64,000 bases of DNA from Actinobacteria bacterium OV320 (GCA_001298545.1 LJCX01000032.1:248001-312000); one strand, 5' to 3'. Positions 8,756 through 18,575 are shown, counted from the stretch's first letter. The notes: generated from the letters alone by a model not told the origin. Numbers and translations: made by a program.

Positions 8756-9451
8756 ATGGACGAGAGCCCACGCGTGCGTGCCGCTCGTGGAGACGTTGCA
8801 GCAATCGCTGATCTGTTATGGGCCCTCGGCCGCAGCGCCGCGCTGCTCAAGGTCGACGCCTTATCGGATTGGGCGACGCCCGAGATGGTGCAGTCGTGGC
8901 TGAACACGGCCAACAACAATCGCCCGTCGTACTCCAGCCACCGGGAAAGGCTCCGTTTCAACAGCGGTCTTGAGGAGGTCACCAACTGCCTTGTCACGCT
9001 TGCGATCGTGACCGACGAGTCTTGGTACGAGCTTCTTTCCCACCCGGTGTTCGAGCCTCAGCCGCCCCCGCCCGGCTCCGTAACCGGCCTTCCCGAGGAA
9101 GCTGTCGAAGTAGCGGCATTCGCGGTGGCCGTCGGACTCACGCCGTTCCTCCAGACGATCGCCACGCAGGCCGCACAGCGCACATTCATGGCCGCACGCA
9201 CGGCCATCTGGAGACGCCTCGGCAAGGGCGGCGCCCGCATCTCCGGACCGCACCTGGTGATCGAGGAACGCGACGGGCGCCTCCACTTCCGCCTTCCCAG
9301 AGACGTTCCCGACGCGGCGTTGGAGGCACTCGTTGCTCTAGGCGATCAGGGCCTGGAAAGGCTTGCTGAACCAGATCCCAAGGGGCGGACGGTCACGGTG
9401 ACGTGGAACGTTGAGAGCGGAAAGTGGGAGCGGATCTTCCATCGAGAATGA
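8756..9451 (+). CDS. hypothetical protein with one hydrophobic segment
   Basis: 231 residues; a GAGGGGAGA ribosome site precedes the ATG. The N-terminal half is helical and polar, with MVQSWLNTANNN. Around residues 115-135 (VEVAAFAVAVGLTPFLQTIA) there is one hydrophobic helix. The C-terminal ~80 residues (HLVIEERDGRLHFRLPRD, then GRTVTVTWNVESGKWERI) look like a small beta-rich domain. No family recognised. It is isolated between unrelated genes. Confidence 0.65.
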   Translation: MDESPRVRAARGDVAAIADLLWALGRSAALLKVDALSDWATPEMVQSWLNTANNNRPSYSSHRERLRFNSGLEEVTNCLVTLAIVTDESWYELLSHPVFEPQPPPPGSVTGLPEEAVEVAAFAVAVGLTPFLQTIATQAAQRTFMAARTAIWRRLGKGGARISGPHLVIEERDGRLHFRLPRDVPDAALEALVALGDQGLERLAEPDPKGRTVTVTWNVESGKWERIFHRE

Positions 9452-9698
9452 CCTGGGCCTCAGCCCGAACGCATATCTCTCGGAGCATGCCCACTCTTGG
9501 GGAAGCGGCGCGGGGTGCGGAGCCGGAGCGGCCACGGCGTCGTCGCCAGGTTCGGCAGACCGTCTCGGCGCCTGTTTTCCCGTCGCGCGGTGTGCAGGCG
9601 ATGGTCGGTGAGGGTGGGATGATCGTGTACTCTCCGGTGCGCCTGGCCTCGCCATGTTTGCCGGCTTGCCGGTGACCGACGAGGAAGACGAAGGATCG

Positions 9699-10094
9699 AT
9701 GACGCTGAACGTGGGCCAACGGGTGCGGCTGGCGGCGGAGCTCCGGTTGGCCGGGTCGGTGACCCCAGCCGAGGAGCCCCCGGAGGAGACGGGTGCCTTC
9801 GCCGCCTCGGTGGCCCTGGCAGCAGGTACCGAGGGCACCGTCGAGCGTGTGGACGAGCATCACCGGCAGCAGAGTCACGAGGTCCGCGAGTACCTGCGCC
9901 TCAAGTCGCTCCTCGACGACTTCGGCCACCAGATGCCGCCGGAGAGCAGAAGACAGCTGGGGGAGCAGGTGGGGGCCCTGGAAGGCGAGTGGGCCGCCTA
10001 TCAGCGACAGATGCTCCGCGTCACGGTCCGCGTCCGGCTCGACAACGGATTCGTCCTCGACGATGCCCCCGAGGAAGCTTTCACCTCCGCCTGA
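9699..10094 (+). CDS. hypothetical small protein
   Basis: About 131 residues from ATG 9699; GAGGAAG and GAAGGA lie just upstream, and an in-frame ATG at 9654 lacks a site. The fold looks like a beta-rich N-terminus (VGQRVRLAAELRL), a central helix (REYLRLKSLLDDFGHQMPPES) and a beta C-terminus (RVTVRVRLDNGFVLDDAP). No family recognised; codon use is typical of the neighbourhood. Confidence 0.6.
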   Translation: MTLNVGQRVRLAAELRLAGSVTPAEEPPEETGAFAASVALAAGTEGTVERVDEHHRQQSHEVREYLRLKSLLDDFGHQMPPESRRQLGEQVGALEGEWAAYQRQMLRVTVRVRLDNGFVLDDAPEEAFTSA

Positions 10095-10532
10095 TCAGGC
10101 GTTCCGCCTTCCGAACGCCTTCTGTCAAAGGAGCGCGTATCTGGGGTGGTCAGGGCCGGTGACGGGCTGCTGAGAGGCGGTCGTCGAAGGTGGTGTGGAA
10201 GACGTTCAGCGCGATCCTCCAGGGCACTCGTGGTGGCAGTGGCATCCGTTCCGGTCGGGTCCTACGGATCGAGTCTCGACTCCGGGGCGGCTTCCGCGAC
10301 TCCGGCCACTGCCCATCCAGCGCCCGCCGCACGGTCGGTCACGTCACGCGGCGCACACGTTGAAGCGACGCGTCGCTGACCTGCGCAAAACGTGGCTAGG
10401 TATGGCTCGTTGGAGTCGACGGTCCGGGAGTGGCTCGGATCTTGGCCTCGGTGTGACGGGCCTGGTCGTCTGTCGACGCCGCATCCTTCGGCTGGTGGCC
10501 TGCACCAGGCTCATGTGTCGGCCCGTCGAGTG
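10095..10532. other. intergenic stretch with a 14-bp palindrome
   Basis: 438 bp without a convincing gene. The only structured element seen is the perfect palindrome AGCGACGCGTCGCT at 10364-10377. Confidence 0.45.
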
Positions 10533-11753
10533 TTACATCGAGGTGGGCTGGTGCGGGGAACGGAGCACGAGCAGGGTGATCTCGCTGGGGGCGAAGACGC
10601 GGAACGGCGGGCCCCAGAAGCCGGTGCCGCGGCTGGTGTAGAGGAGGGTTCGGGGGCCGTGGTGGCTGAGGCCGGCGAGGGCGGGCTGGTCGATGCGGAC
10701 CAGGTGGTGGAAGGGCCAGATCTGGCCGCCGTGGGTGTGGCCGGAGAGCTGGAGGTCGATGCCGGCGGCTGCTGCCCGGTCGATGAACTTGGGCTGGTGG
10801 GCCAGGAGCAGGACGGGCAGGTCGGGGTCGGCGCCGTTCAAGGCGCCGGCGAGGTGGGCGCGGTGGCCTGCCAGGCCGGAGGACTCGGCGGTGACGTCAT
10901 CCACGCCGGCGACCACGAGGGCGTCGCCTCCGCGTTCGATCAGCAGATGGCGGTTGCGCAGCGGCTCCCAGCCCAGTTCGTCCATCAGGTCGACCCAGCC
11001 CTGGGCCTCGCTGTAGTACTCGTGGTTGCCGGTGACGTATACACGGGCCTGGGTGGCTCGCACGGTTCCGAGTGGGGCGGCCTGGGCGCGGCGGCGGTCG
11101 GCCGTGCCGTCAGCGATGTCGCCGGTGTGGCAGACCAGGTCGGCTTCCAGGGTGTTCACCGTCTCGCACACCCGTGCCGACCAGCGGGCGCGATCGAGTG
11201 GGCCGTAGTGGGTGTCGGTGATGAGGGCGACGCGGATGCCGTCCAAACCGGCGCCCAGTCGCGGCAGTTGGACGTCGAGTCGGCGCACGCGTGGCACGCG
11301 GCGGGCTTCGACATAGCCCCAGGCGAGCAGCACGGCGGCTGTGCAGAGGACGGCCCACGTGACGATTCGGGCCCGGTCCTGACTCTCGCCGACGCCGGCC
11401 AGGGTCAGGGCGAGCCGCAAGAAGATGCCGAGCAGAACGGACCAGGTGAACAGGACCCAACTCGTGCCCAGCAGGGTGTCACCGACGATCGCCGCCCGGT
11501 CCTGCTGACGCCGGCCGTGGCCGCGCATCATCGCGAGCGGCATACCGACGAGGCCGAGGACGAACAGGGCGGTGCCGGCCAGCGTGACAGACAGCGGCCA
11601 GTGCTGGCCGGTGTACAGGAGCACCCAGCAGGGCACGGTCCACAGAAGTACAGGGGCGATCAGGGGGAGATAGCGCATCAGGCGGTGCAGTCGGCTCTGC
11701 CGGGGAGCTCGGGCTTCGCTGTCGGCGGATCGGGTGTTGCTGGTGTCGGTCAC
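10533..11753 (-). CDS. membrane-anchored metallophosphoesterase
   Basis: 406 residues from GTG 11753, with AGGGGAAG just upstream. The first ~150 residues hold about four transmembrane helices (YLPLIAPVLLWTVPCWVLL and others). The C-terminal part is a calcineurin-like phosphoesterase with the full metal-ligand set: ITDTHYG, HTGDIADG, VTGNHEYY, LLLAHQP and SGHTHGGQ. This matches the YkuE-like group with the catalytic domain attached to a helical membrane part. The likely substrate is a phosphodiester or phospholipid head group; the exact substrate is unknown. Confidence 0.9.
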   Translation of the reverse strand: MTDTSNTRSADSEARAPRQSRLHRLMRYLPLIAPVLLWTVPCWVLLYTGQHWPLSVTLAGTALFVLGLVGMPLAMMRGHGRRQQDRAAIVGDTLLGTSWVLFTWSVLLGIFLRLALTLAGVGESQDRARIVTWAVLCTAAVLLAWGYVEARRVPRVRRLDVQLPRLGAGLDGIRVALITDTHYGPLDRARWSARVCETVNTLEADLVCHTGDIADGTADRRRAQAAPLGTVRATQARVYVTGNHEYYSEAQGWVDLMDELGWEPLRNRHLLIERGGDALVVAGVDDVTAESSGLAGHRAHLAGALNGADPDLPVLLLAHQPKFIDRAAAAGIDLQLSGHTHGGQIWPFHHLVRIDQPALAGLSHHGPRTLLYTSRGTGFWGPPFRVFAPSEITLLVLRSPHQPTSM

Positions 11754-11841
11754 GCTTCCCCTCACAAACCAGGCTGCCGTCTCGCGCACTGTATCCGGTC
11801 GCCCTCGGGCCACGGAGTGTGGCCGTGAAGGAACAGACCGC

Positions 11842-12034
11842 TCATCCCGGGCTGAGCAGGATGACGGCGGCGGCCGTGCTCATCAGGCCGATCGTCTGTG
11901 CTCGGGTGATCTTTTGGTGCAGCGCCGTGATGGCGAGGGTTGTCGGGACGGCCGAGTACCGCGGCGATGACGGCCGGGACCTTCGACGCCCAGGGCACGC
12001 TGACGGCGCTGCCGGACAGCGTCTCCGCTGTCAC
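11842..12034 (-). pseudogene. C-terminal remnant of an EamA/DMT-family transporter
   Basis: On the minus strand one frame reads PWASKVPAVIAAVL and the next continues TTLAITALHQKITRAQT then IGLMSTAAAVILLSPG before a stop at 11842-11844. Joined, they match the last two helices of EamA transporters, where the VAVL..YPA helix is followed by a basic loop and a final GL..A..L helix. The frame break near 11945 and the missing N-terminal three quarters make it a decayed fragment. Confidence 0.5.
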
Positions 12035-12484
12035 CTCGCACCACCATATCGATCACCCGCCGAGCCTGTCGGTACCCACCTCGACCAGCGACGGAAAATA
12101 CGACTGTGACCTGTCCCCAGACTTTGGCCCTGCCCCGGAGGTGCTCGCTCCTGCGCCGCCTACGTCTTCGGCCAGCTGTCCGTTCGGCGCGCCGCGCCGG
12201 CCGCGCCCCGCAGCTGCGTGGCGTACTCGAGGACGCTGTGGGCTCGTGATCCCTCAGGCTGAACAGTCCGCGTCGTCGATGACGTAGTGTCCGGGCGCCG
12301 TCTGCTCGAAGGTGTGGATCATGAACGTGTTCCACAACTCCATGGCCTGACCGGAACCGTTGGCGTAGGTGTAGCCGCCGCTCCGGTACGCGCAGGGGTT
12401 GGGCAAGCATCTCGGCTCGCCGTTTCAGGGTCGGCAAAGGGTTCCTCTCCCGGGAGGCGGGGCGCTCTCCCGTCGTCGGCGCCG
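12035..12484. other. decayed or noncoding stretch with one protein-like fragment
   Basis: 450 bp between remnants. On the minus strand between about 12252 and 12415 a 50-codon open stretch without a start codon (PNPCAYRSGGYTYANGSGQA, later HYVIDDADCSA) has a composition more like a secreted protein tail than noise. It could be another gene fragment; family not recognised. Confidence 0.3.
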
Positions 12485-14662
12485 TCACCCACTCTGGTGC
12501 CCGGCAGCTGATCCGTCACCTTCCGCCGCCACGGCCGCCTGTACGCGTTGCTCCTCGCGAGCGGAGCCGGTGTCCTGTTCCAGGGGTGTGCGGCTCACGG
12601 CCGTCGTGAGGTCCTTCAGAGCCCGTTTCTGCAGCTCCGCCCCGCGTCGTAGCACCGGGCTCGGTTCCCGGGCAGTGGTGCCCTCCCACGCGTGGAGCGC
12701 CTCCTCCACGCGCCGCCAGTCCGGATTCCTGTGCTCGCGCACGTCGACTGCCGCCTGCGCGGTGTCCGCTTCCAGAGCGTCGGCGAGGCGTTCTGCCTCG
12801 GAGGCGAAACGGCTGTCGGCTCGCGGGACGTTGCTCTCCATGAGCATCGCCGCCCTGTCGAACTCCTTGAGTGCCTCCTGCGCCTCCTCGGCCTCGCGCG
12901 ACGTCAGACCTCTGGGGCGGACCGGTTCCTGCCTTGCCTGGTCATAGGCCTCCTGCCAGGCGGTACGAGCTTTCCTGCTCGCCAGCAGTGCGCGGCGCAT
13001 GTCGGCGTGATGCTCCCGGGTCGGTTCGGCGTAGTTGCGGAGCACCGCGGCCGCGTAGCGGCCGTTGGCGGCGAGCCAGTCCGCAAGCCTGCCCGGCAGC
13101 CGGGGCGTCTCCCACGCGGGGAACATTACGAACGCCAGCATCGCCAGTATTCCGCCGAGCAGGGTGAGTACCACCCGCTCCGGGACCGTCTGCTCCCATG
13201 CCTGGCCGCCCATACCGAGGAGGAAGACGACGTAGGCGGCGGTGAAGCACTGGGAGTACGCGTAGCCGGTGCGGATCAGCGTGTACGACAGGCCCGCCGA
13301 GACCACCGTCAGCGCGCCGAACACATGGGCGTCCGGTCCCAGAGCCCGCACCATCCCGGTGGCGAGCGCGACCCCCGCCAGGGTCCCGGCGAAACGGGCC
13401 ACCGCACGCGCGTACGTCCGGTGGAAGTCGGGCCGCATCACCATCACCGAGGCGATGGGCGCCCAGTAGCCGTGGCCCAGGGGCAGCTGGGCGGCGATCA
13501 GATAGCCGATCGTGGCCACTGCCGCCAGGCGGACGGCGTGCCGGAACACGGGCGAGTCCCGGCGGAACTCCCGGTGAAGCGCCCGGACGGCAACCGGGAC
13601 CAGCCGCAGCATTGTGGGGCGCACCAGGAACCGGGTGTCGGGAGGGCCGTGCGGCGCGGGCGTCCTCCCGCGCGCGCTTCCGCTCTCCGCGATCTCCAAC
13701 GCCTCGCCGAGCAGTTCGACGAGCCGCTCGGCGGCCTGCCGTGCGGGGCCCTCCAGCACCTCGTGCTTGTCGTCGACGCGCAGGACATCCGTGGTCCCGG
13801 GTGGTACCTCGGCGGGAGTGCCGTCGCGGATCGAACGGGCGGTCGCGTCCAGGACGTCGGCGGCCGCGTCGAGCAACTCCCGCGCGCGGTCCCGCCCGGG
13901 TCCCTCCGCCGGGGCGCCGACGTCCGGGTCGGCGAGCGCGGCGACGACCGGCCGAATGCGCTCGGCGAGTCCCCGGGGGCCGTGGAGGACGGGGGGACGG
14001 GTGCGGGCTTGTGACGGCGTCACGGCGGCCGCGTCCCGGGCCGTCATCAACGGTTCCGGGTCGAACGGGGCGGTCGGGTCGTGTCGCAGCCGGCGTGCGT
14101 AGTCCGCCATGGCGGCCAGGGCGTCGGCGAGTGCGTCACGATGCGCCGCCCAACGGCGGATCGGGAACAGCAGGATCAGCACGGCCTGGACCACGCCTCC
14201 GAGTGCGATGACTCCGGCGTGCTCCAGGGCTCGCCCGAGGCTCGTGGGCAGGGTGATGGTCACCAGCATGCTGCCCACGGTCGTCGCTGCGACGATCCCA
14301 GCGGTCGATCCGAGGGCCCACGCCATCCCTGCGGCAAAGGCCCATACGGTCAGCAGTGGGAGGAACGTCATGAGTCGACCCGCCGCCAGGTAGCCCACGA
14401 AGGTGCTGAGTGCCAGTCCCGCGCCCGCGCCGAGCGCGATCACCTTGCGTGGACGCCAGGTGCGCTGGAAGGTGGCCCCACCCGCAGAGTAGGCGCCGAG
14501 GGCGGCGGACGCGGCATACGCAGGGGAGGCCAGCCACAGCGCCGGCACGATGACGAGCGCCACCCCGGCCGCCGTGCGCAGCGCGAGCAGGGGCTCCAGT
14601 CGCGTCTCCTCGATCGTGAGCCCGGAGCGCAGGACCTCTCCGAAGGTCCGCAGCCACGTCAC
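12485..14662 (-). CDS. FUSC-family membrane protein (putative aromatic compound/osmolyte exporter)
   Basis: About 725 residues from GTG 14662; the start is uncertain because no strong ribosome site is seen and the frame is open further upstream, but residues before VTWLRTF look non-coding. The layout is the fusaric-acid-resistance type: an N-terminal block of about six helices (LLALRTAAGVALVIVPALWL onwards), a soluble helical middle (about 230-400), a second helical block (AVRLAAVATIGYLIAAQLPL, then GHGYWAPIASVMVMRPD) and a charged C-terminal helical tail. The GYWAPIASVMVMRPDF stretch is the family hallmark. Transport substrate unknown. Confidence 0.85.
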   Translation of the reverse strand: MTWLRTFGEVLRSGLTIEETRLEPLLALRTAAGVALVIVPALWLASPAYAASAALGAYSAGGATFQRTWRPRKVIALGAGAGLALSTFVGYLAAGRLMTFLPLLTVWAFAAGMAWALGSTAGIVAATTVGSMLVTITLPTSLGRALEHAGVIALGGVVQAVLILLFPIRRWAAHRDALADALAAMADYARRLRHDPTAPFDPEPLMTARDAAAVTPSQARTRPPVLHGPRGLAERIRPVVAALADPDVGAPAEGPGRDRARELLDAAADVLDATARSIRDGTPAEVPPGTTDVLRVDDKHEVLEGPARQAAERLVELLGEALEIAESGSARGRTPAPHGPPDTRFLVRPTMLRLVPVAVRALHREFRRDSPVFRHAVRLAAVATIGYLIAAQLPLGHGYWAPIASVMVMRPDFHRTYARAVARFAGTLAGVALATGMVRALGPDAHVFGALTVVSAGLSYTLIRTGYAYSQCFTAAYVVFLLGMGGQAWEQTVPERVVLTLLGGILAMLAFVMFPAWETPRLPGRLADWLAANGRYAAAVLRNYAEPTREHHADMRRALLASRKARTAWQEAYDQARQEPVRPRGLTSREAEEAQEALKEFDRAAMLMESNVPRADSRFASEAERLADALEADTAQAAVDVREHRNPDWRRVEEALHAWEGTTAREPSPVLRRGAELQKRALKDLTTAVSRTPLEQDTGSAREEQRVQAAVAAEGDGSAAGHQSG

Positions 14663-15062
14663 GGGTGCGAGCCCAGCCGGAATGCCGCGTCGGCCTGGTT
14701 GAGGTGCGACAGCCGGGCAGGGAGGCTTCCCGCGCGGCCCAGGACCTGCGCGTCGGTGAATGCGCGGCGCATCATCATGCGACCTCACCAGTCCCGAGGA
14801 CCGCCTTGCGCTGCGTGTATTGCGCAATCTTCGCCGCCGGCTTGTCGGCGAGCATGGGCGTAACGGGTGGCGTCACCGGAAGCCGGGGTGGTGGCTTCGG
14901 CAGCGTCCAGGCCCGGCCTGTCGAGTACGCGCCGGTCACGGTGGGCCGGTGGAGGCGTCCGCCGACCGGAGCGCAGGCCGCCGCCGGCAGACCGCGGCCT
15001 GGGCGATCGCCGCCGGCCGGGCCGGTCCGAGGAGACAGGCGGGACGACGGCCCTCGGGGCTT
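14663..15062. other. intergenic stretch, no gene recognised
   Basis: 400 bp between the FUSC gene and the dehydrogenase, both on the minus strand. A 26-codon minus-strand ATG frame near 14780-14860 (MLADKPAAKIAQYTQRKA) is open but has no recognised family. Confidence 0.4.
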
Positions 15063-16226
15063 CTATTGCTTGTGGCCGTTGGGGTGCAGGACCACCTTGG
15101 TCCAGCCCTCGTCGCGGGCGTCGAAGTGCTCGTAGGCGGTGGGGGCCTCGTCCAGGCTGAGTTCGTGCGAGACGACGAAGCTCGGCTTCGCCTTCTCGCC
15201 GGCGATCAGATCCCGCAGCGCGCGGTTGTACCTCTTCACCGGCGCCTGCCCGGTGCCCATGCGCTGGCCCTTGAACCACATCATGCCGAAGTCGATCGGA
15301 ACCTTGCCCTGCGCCTCCAGCTCCCCCTGGGCCTCGGCGCCGCCGGGGTCCTCGGGCAGGAACACGCCCACCACGCCGATATGGCCCGTGAACCTGACCG
15401 AGTCGATCAGCCCGTTGAGCGTGAGGCTGGCGTCCTCGTGTCCCTCGGGGTCGTGCGCCTGGTAGCCGACGCACTCACAGCCGTTGTCGGCGCCCAGACC
15501 GAGGGTGGCCTCCTTGACGACCTCCGCCGGATTCTGCTCGGCGGTGTTGATCGGGATGGCGCCGATCTCCTCCGCCTTGCGCAGCCGGTCGGGCTGGTGG
15601 TCGGCCACCCAGACGCGGCCGGCGCCCTTGAGGAGGGCGGAGTAGGTCGCCATCAGCCCGACGGGACCGGCACCGAAGACGATCGTCTGGTCGCCCGGTT
15701 TGACGTGGGCCATCTCGGTGGCGTGATAGCCGGTGGGGAAGATGTCGGCGAGCATCACATAGTCGGTCTGCCGGTCGGTGGCGTCCTCGCCCAGCCGCAG
15801 CGCGTTGAAGTCGCCGTAGGGCACGCGCAGCAGTTCCGCCTGGCCACCCTGGTAGGGGCCCATGTCGGCGAATCCGTAGGCGGCTCCGGCGAGGGCCGGT
15901 TCCGGCTGCATGGTCAGGCAGTAATTGGTCAGACCCTGCTCGCACTGCTTGCAGAAGCCGCAGGCGATGTTGAAGGGAAGGACGACATACTCGCCGACCT
16001 GGACCTTGCGGACGGCCGATCCGACCTCCACGACCTGGCCCATGTTCTCGTGTCCAAGGGTGCGGCCGGACTCGAACGAGGTGCGGCCCTCGTACATGTG
16101 CAGGTCCGAGCCACAGATGTTGGTAGTGGTGATCTTGACGATGATGTCGCAGGGGTGTTCGATCTTCGGGTCCGGTACGTCCTTCACCGTGACCGTTCGC
16201 GGGCCTTCGTATACCGCTGCTTTCAT
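15063..16226 (-). CDS. fdhA: zinc-dependent dehydrogenase, glutathione-independent formaldehyde dehydrogenase type
   Basis: 387 residues from ATG 16226 with GGGAAG 8 bases upstream. Medium-chain zinc dehydrogenase: catalytic zinc ligands in NICGSDLHMYEG (Cys38) and TLGHEN (His59, Glu60), structural-zinc lobe CGFCKQCEQGLTNYC, and NAD-binding FGAGPVGLMATYSALL. DIFPTGYHATEMAHVKPGDQ and the extended C-terminal half are typical of the glutathione-independent formaldehyde dehydrogenase group, which keeps NAD tightly bound. It would oxidise formaldehyde or other small aldehydes; symbol use is by family resemblance only. Confidence 0.85.
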   Translation of the reverse strand: MKAAVYEGPRTVTVKDVPDPKIEHPCDIIVKITTTNICGSDLHMYEGRTSFESGRTLGHENMGQVVEVGSAVRKVQVGEYVVLPFNIACGFCKQCEQGLTNYCLTMQPEPALAGAAYGFADMGPYQGGQAELLRVPYGDFNALRLGEDATDRQTDYVMLADIFPTGYHATEMAHVKPGDQTIVFGAGPVGLMATYSALLKGAGRVWVADHQPDRLRKAEEIGAIPINTAEQNPAEVVKEATLGLGADNGCECVGYQAHDPEGHEDASLTLNGLIDSVRFTGHIGVVGVFLPEDPGGAEAQGELEAQGKVPIDFGMMWFKGQRMGTGQAPVKRYNRALRDLIAGEKAKPSFVVSHELSLDEAPTAYEHFDARDEGWTKVVLHPNGHKQ

Positions 16227-16536
16227 GATGGCTTCCCTTGATGTCGCGGCATGACCGCAGCACGGCGGTAATGGAGACGGCGTCAGGAGCTGACTCGCGG
16301 GAATGGACGGGACGCGGTCGGTCCGTGGCTCCGGCATGCCTCTGCGGGCCGTTCACCCGGTTCCGGGGTAACGGTGCCGCCGGCGGGCCTGCGACGCGGA
16401 GCCCCGGCGCTCCGGCGGCATGCCGCCCGAGTCCCCGTCGGTGCCCGGCGCGAAACGGCCACCGTATCGATCGGCCGGCGAAATCTTCGGACCCGGACGA
16501 CCGCGGGCCGGCGCATCTCTGACCCCGGTCACCGAA
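16227..16536. other. upstream region of the dehydrogenase, no gene
   Basis: 310 bp between the dehydrogenase start and the IS5-family element. It should hold the dehydrogenase promoter; no clear -10/-35 pair was assigned. Confidence 0.4.
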
Positions 16537-16540
16537 CTAG

Positions 16541-17453
16541 GGTCCGTCTTCAAACGGATCTTGCCCAGAGTAGGAATGACGCGAGCGTGACCGCCGCTTC
16601 GTAGGAGGTGGCGGTCTTTTCGTATCGGGTGGCGATGCCGCGGAACCCCTTGAGCCGGTTGAAGCAGCGCTCAACGACGTTGCGTTGGCGATAGATCTGC
16701 CGGTCGAACGCCGGTGGTCGCCCCCCGCGGCGGCCGCGGTTGTGCCGGTGTCGCTGCTGGTCGGTCTTCTCCGGGATGGTGTGCCCGATGCCGCGTTTGC
16801 GCAGGTAGGCGCGGAAGCCGCGGGAGCTGTAGGCCTTGTCGGCAATGACCTGGTCAGGCCTGCGGCGGGGGCGCCCCCGGCCAGTGCGAGGGACGCGGAT
16901 GCGCTCCAGAAGAGGTCGCGCGCAGATGCTGTCGTGACGTTGCCCTGGCGTCACCAGGACTGCGAGCGGGCGCCCCTTGCCGTCGCAGGCGAGGTGGATC
17001 TTGGTCGTCAGGCCTCCTCGGGATCGGCCGAGGGCGTGATCGTCCGGTTCGTCCGGCCGCTGGCGCCCCCTTTTCGGCCGGTGGCGGCGGCGTGCTGGTG
17101 GGCGCGGACGATGGTGGAGTCGATCTGGACGAGCCAGTCGATGTCGCCGGCCGCGTCCGCTTGGGCCTGGATCTGCTGGAGGGCTCGGGTGAACACGCCG
17201 TCCAGGGCGTAGCGGCGGAAGCGGGTGTAGACCGTCTGCCATGGCCCGTAGCGTTCCGGCAGGTCACGCCAGGAGATCCCGGTCCTGATCTTGTAAACCA
17301 TCCCGTTGATGACCTGCCGGTCCGACACCCGAGGCCGGCCCGTCGCAGCCCGCGGTATCAGCGGAGCGAGTAACTCCCACTCCTGATCAGTGAGTTCATG
17401 GCGACGTATCACCCCACCATGATCCACCACACGATGATCTTTGAAGACGGACC
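16541..17453 (-). mobile_element. IS5-family insertion sequence with CTAG target duplication
   Basis: A 913-bp element bounded by 14-bp perfect inverted repeats GGTCCGTCTTCAAA (16541-16554) and its complement (17440-17453). It is flanked on both sides by CTAG (16537-16540 and 17454-17457), the typical IS5-type target duplication. It contains one transposase split over two frames. Ends and duplication are intact, so the insertion is recent. Confidence 0.93.
16550..17412 (-). CDS. IS5-family transposase, two frames joined by probable -1 frameshift
   Basis: The first frame starts at GTG 17412 (VIRRHELTDQEWELLAPLIP) and ends at 17008. It holds the first catalytic Asp in QIDSTIVRAHQHAAA. The second frame overlaps it and continues (ALGRSRGGLTTKIHLACDGKG) to the stop at 16550, with the second Asp in VIADKAYSSRGF and the Glu in NVVERCFNRLKG. 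A run of A4G5 on the coding strand (17066-17074) lies in the overlap where a -1 slip would join the frames; this is the usual expression mode in the group. The stop codon lies inside the right inverted repeat. Confidence 0.88.
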
Positions 17454-18575
17454 CTAGTCGTGGTGGTCGTCTTCGAGCATGTGGCGGCGTTGCTGTTCGC
17501 GCTTGGAGTAGGCGGCTGCCCGGATCGCCTCGTCGCTCTCGAAGCCTGATCCCAGTGCGCCGCCCACGGTGGCAGTCGAAGCGACGAACCATGACAACGT
17601 CAGGTACTCCGTGGCGTGCAACGGGGTGCGTGTCATGGAAGCGAACACCTGGTCGTTGAGGATGAACAGCGCCCACACCAAGTTGATGACCATCAAACCC
17701 ACGTAGCAGACGAGCACCCCGATACCGACGGTCAAGACCGTCGAGGTGTTGTAGAGCCTCGCCCTCTGTCTCGCCTCCGGCGAGCCCTCTGCCGACCGAT
17801 GCCACAGCTGCGCGTCCACGATCAGCCAGCCGATCATGATCCCGACAGATCCGATCATGGCGATCACGAGGCGTGGCGGGCTCAGAGCCTCAGCCAGGCT
17901 CCAGACGGTGGAGTTCACGGTGGCGACTGCTCCCGTGGCGAGTGCGGCCGCCAGGGCTTTCGACAAGCCCGGCACCAACCGCCACGGCCGGTTGGCGCGG
18001 ACCATCCCGACGAGCACTCGCAGGTAACCGCGCGGCCCGCTGACGACATAGCGAAGATCGGCGTTCTCCTCCTCACCGACCGGACCCGGGTGAACAGGTG
18101 TGAGACGACCGGCAAAGGGCCCCCGAAGCGGCTGACTTCGCGGAGATCCTTCAGACCCGGTGGTCTGCGGACTCGCCAAGCCGAGCACGGCCTCTTCCAC
18201 GGCCCGCCGGGCTTTCGTCTGCAGCCGCAAGCCCCCCAGCGAAGGAAGAGACAGCAGCGCCAGGCCGTGTTCGTGACTCAGATTCACCACAAGCCTGCGC
18301 CCGTGTGAGTGCAGCGGAAGGTCGGTGAGGGCCACGACGATGTCCCAGTTCTCCCCACTTCCGCGGTCCATGATCCGGCGCATCAACGTGGGAGGGTCCT
18401 CGGTCCCGGCGGTGAAGGGCTCACTGACCACCTTGACGTCGAACCGTCGACCGCGTTCTGGCTTGTCGGCGAGCCGGGCGGGAAGAATCCGGGCCATGCG
18501 CCGAGCGATCTCCGTCGGCGCGTCCGGATCCGCCAGAAGAGCTACGACCGTAACGCCCTGAGATGACACCCGCAT
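17454..18575 (-). CDS. membrane protein of unknown function
   Basis: 373 residues from ATG 18575 with GAGAGGGG upstream. The N-terminal ~175 residues are soluble (VTVVALLADPDAPTEIARRM; NWDIVVALTDLPLHSHGRRL). The C-terminal half has four helices (AALATGAVATVNSTVWSLAE; IAMIGSVGIMIGWLIVDAQL; VLTVGIGVLVCYVGLMVI; LSWFVASTATVGGALGSGF). Not assigned to a named family. Its TAG stop codon lies within the CTAG target duplication of the adjacent IS, so the gene survived the insertion unchanged. Divergent from the DUF1931 gene. Confidence 0.75.
   Translation of the reverse strand: MRVSSQGVTVVALLADPDAPTEIARRMARILPARLADKPERGRRFDVKVVSEPFTAGTEDPPTLMRRIMDRGSGENWDIVVALTDLPLHSHGRRLVVNLSHEHGLALLSLPSLGGLRLQTKARRAVEEAVLGLASPQTTGSEGSPRSQPLRGPFAGRLTPVHPGPVGEEENADLRYVVSGPRGYLRVLVGMVRANRPWRLVPGLSKALAAALATGAVATVNSTVWSLAEALSPPRLVIAMIGSVGIMIGWLIVDAQLWHRSAEGSPEARQRARLYNTSTVLTVGIGVLVCYVGLMVINLVWALFILNDQVFASMTRTPLHATEYLTLSWFVASTATVGGALGSGFESDEAIRAAAYSKREQQRRHMLEDDHHD

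Noticed and set aside
10364..10377. Palindrome AGCGACGCGTCGCT as an operator or replication-related site
   Set aside because: Isolated, far from a gene start and in very GC-rich DNA where such palindromes arise by chance.
14780..14860. 26-codon minus-strand ATG frame between FUSC and dehydrogenase genes
   Set aside because: No ribosome site, no family and only short; kept as intergenic.
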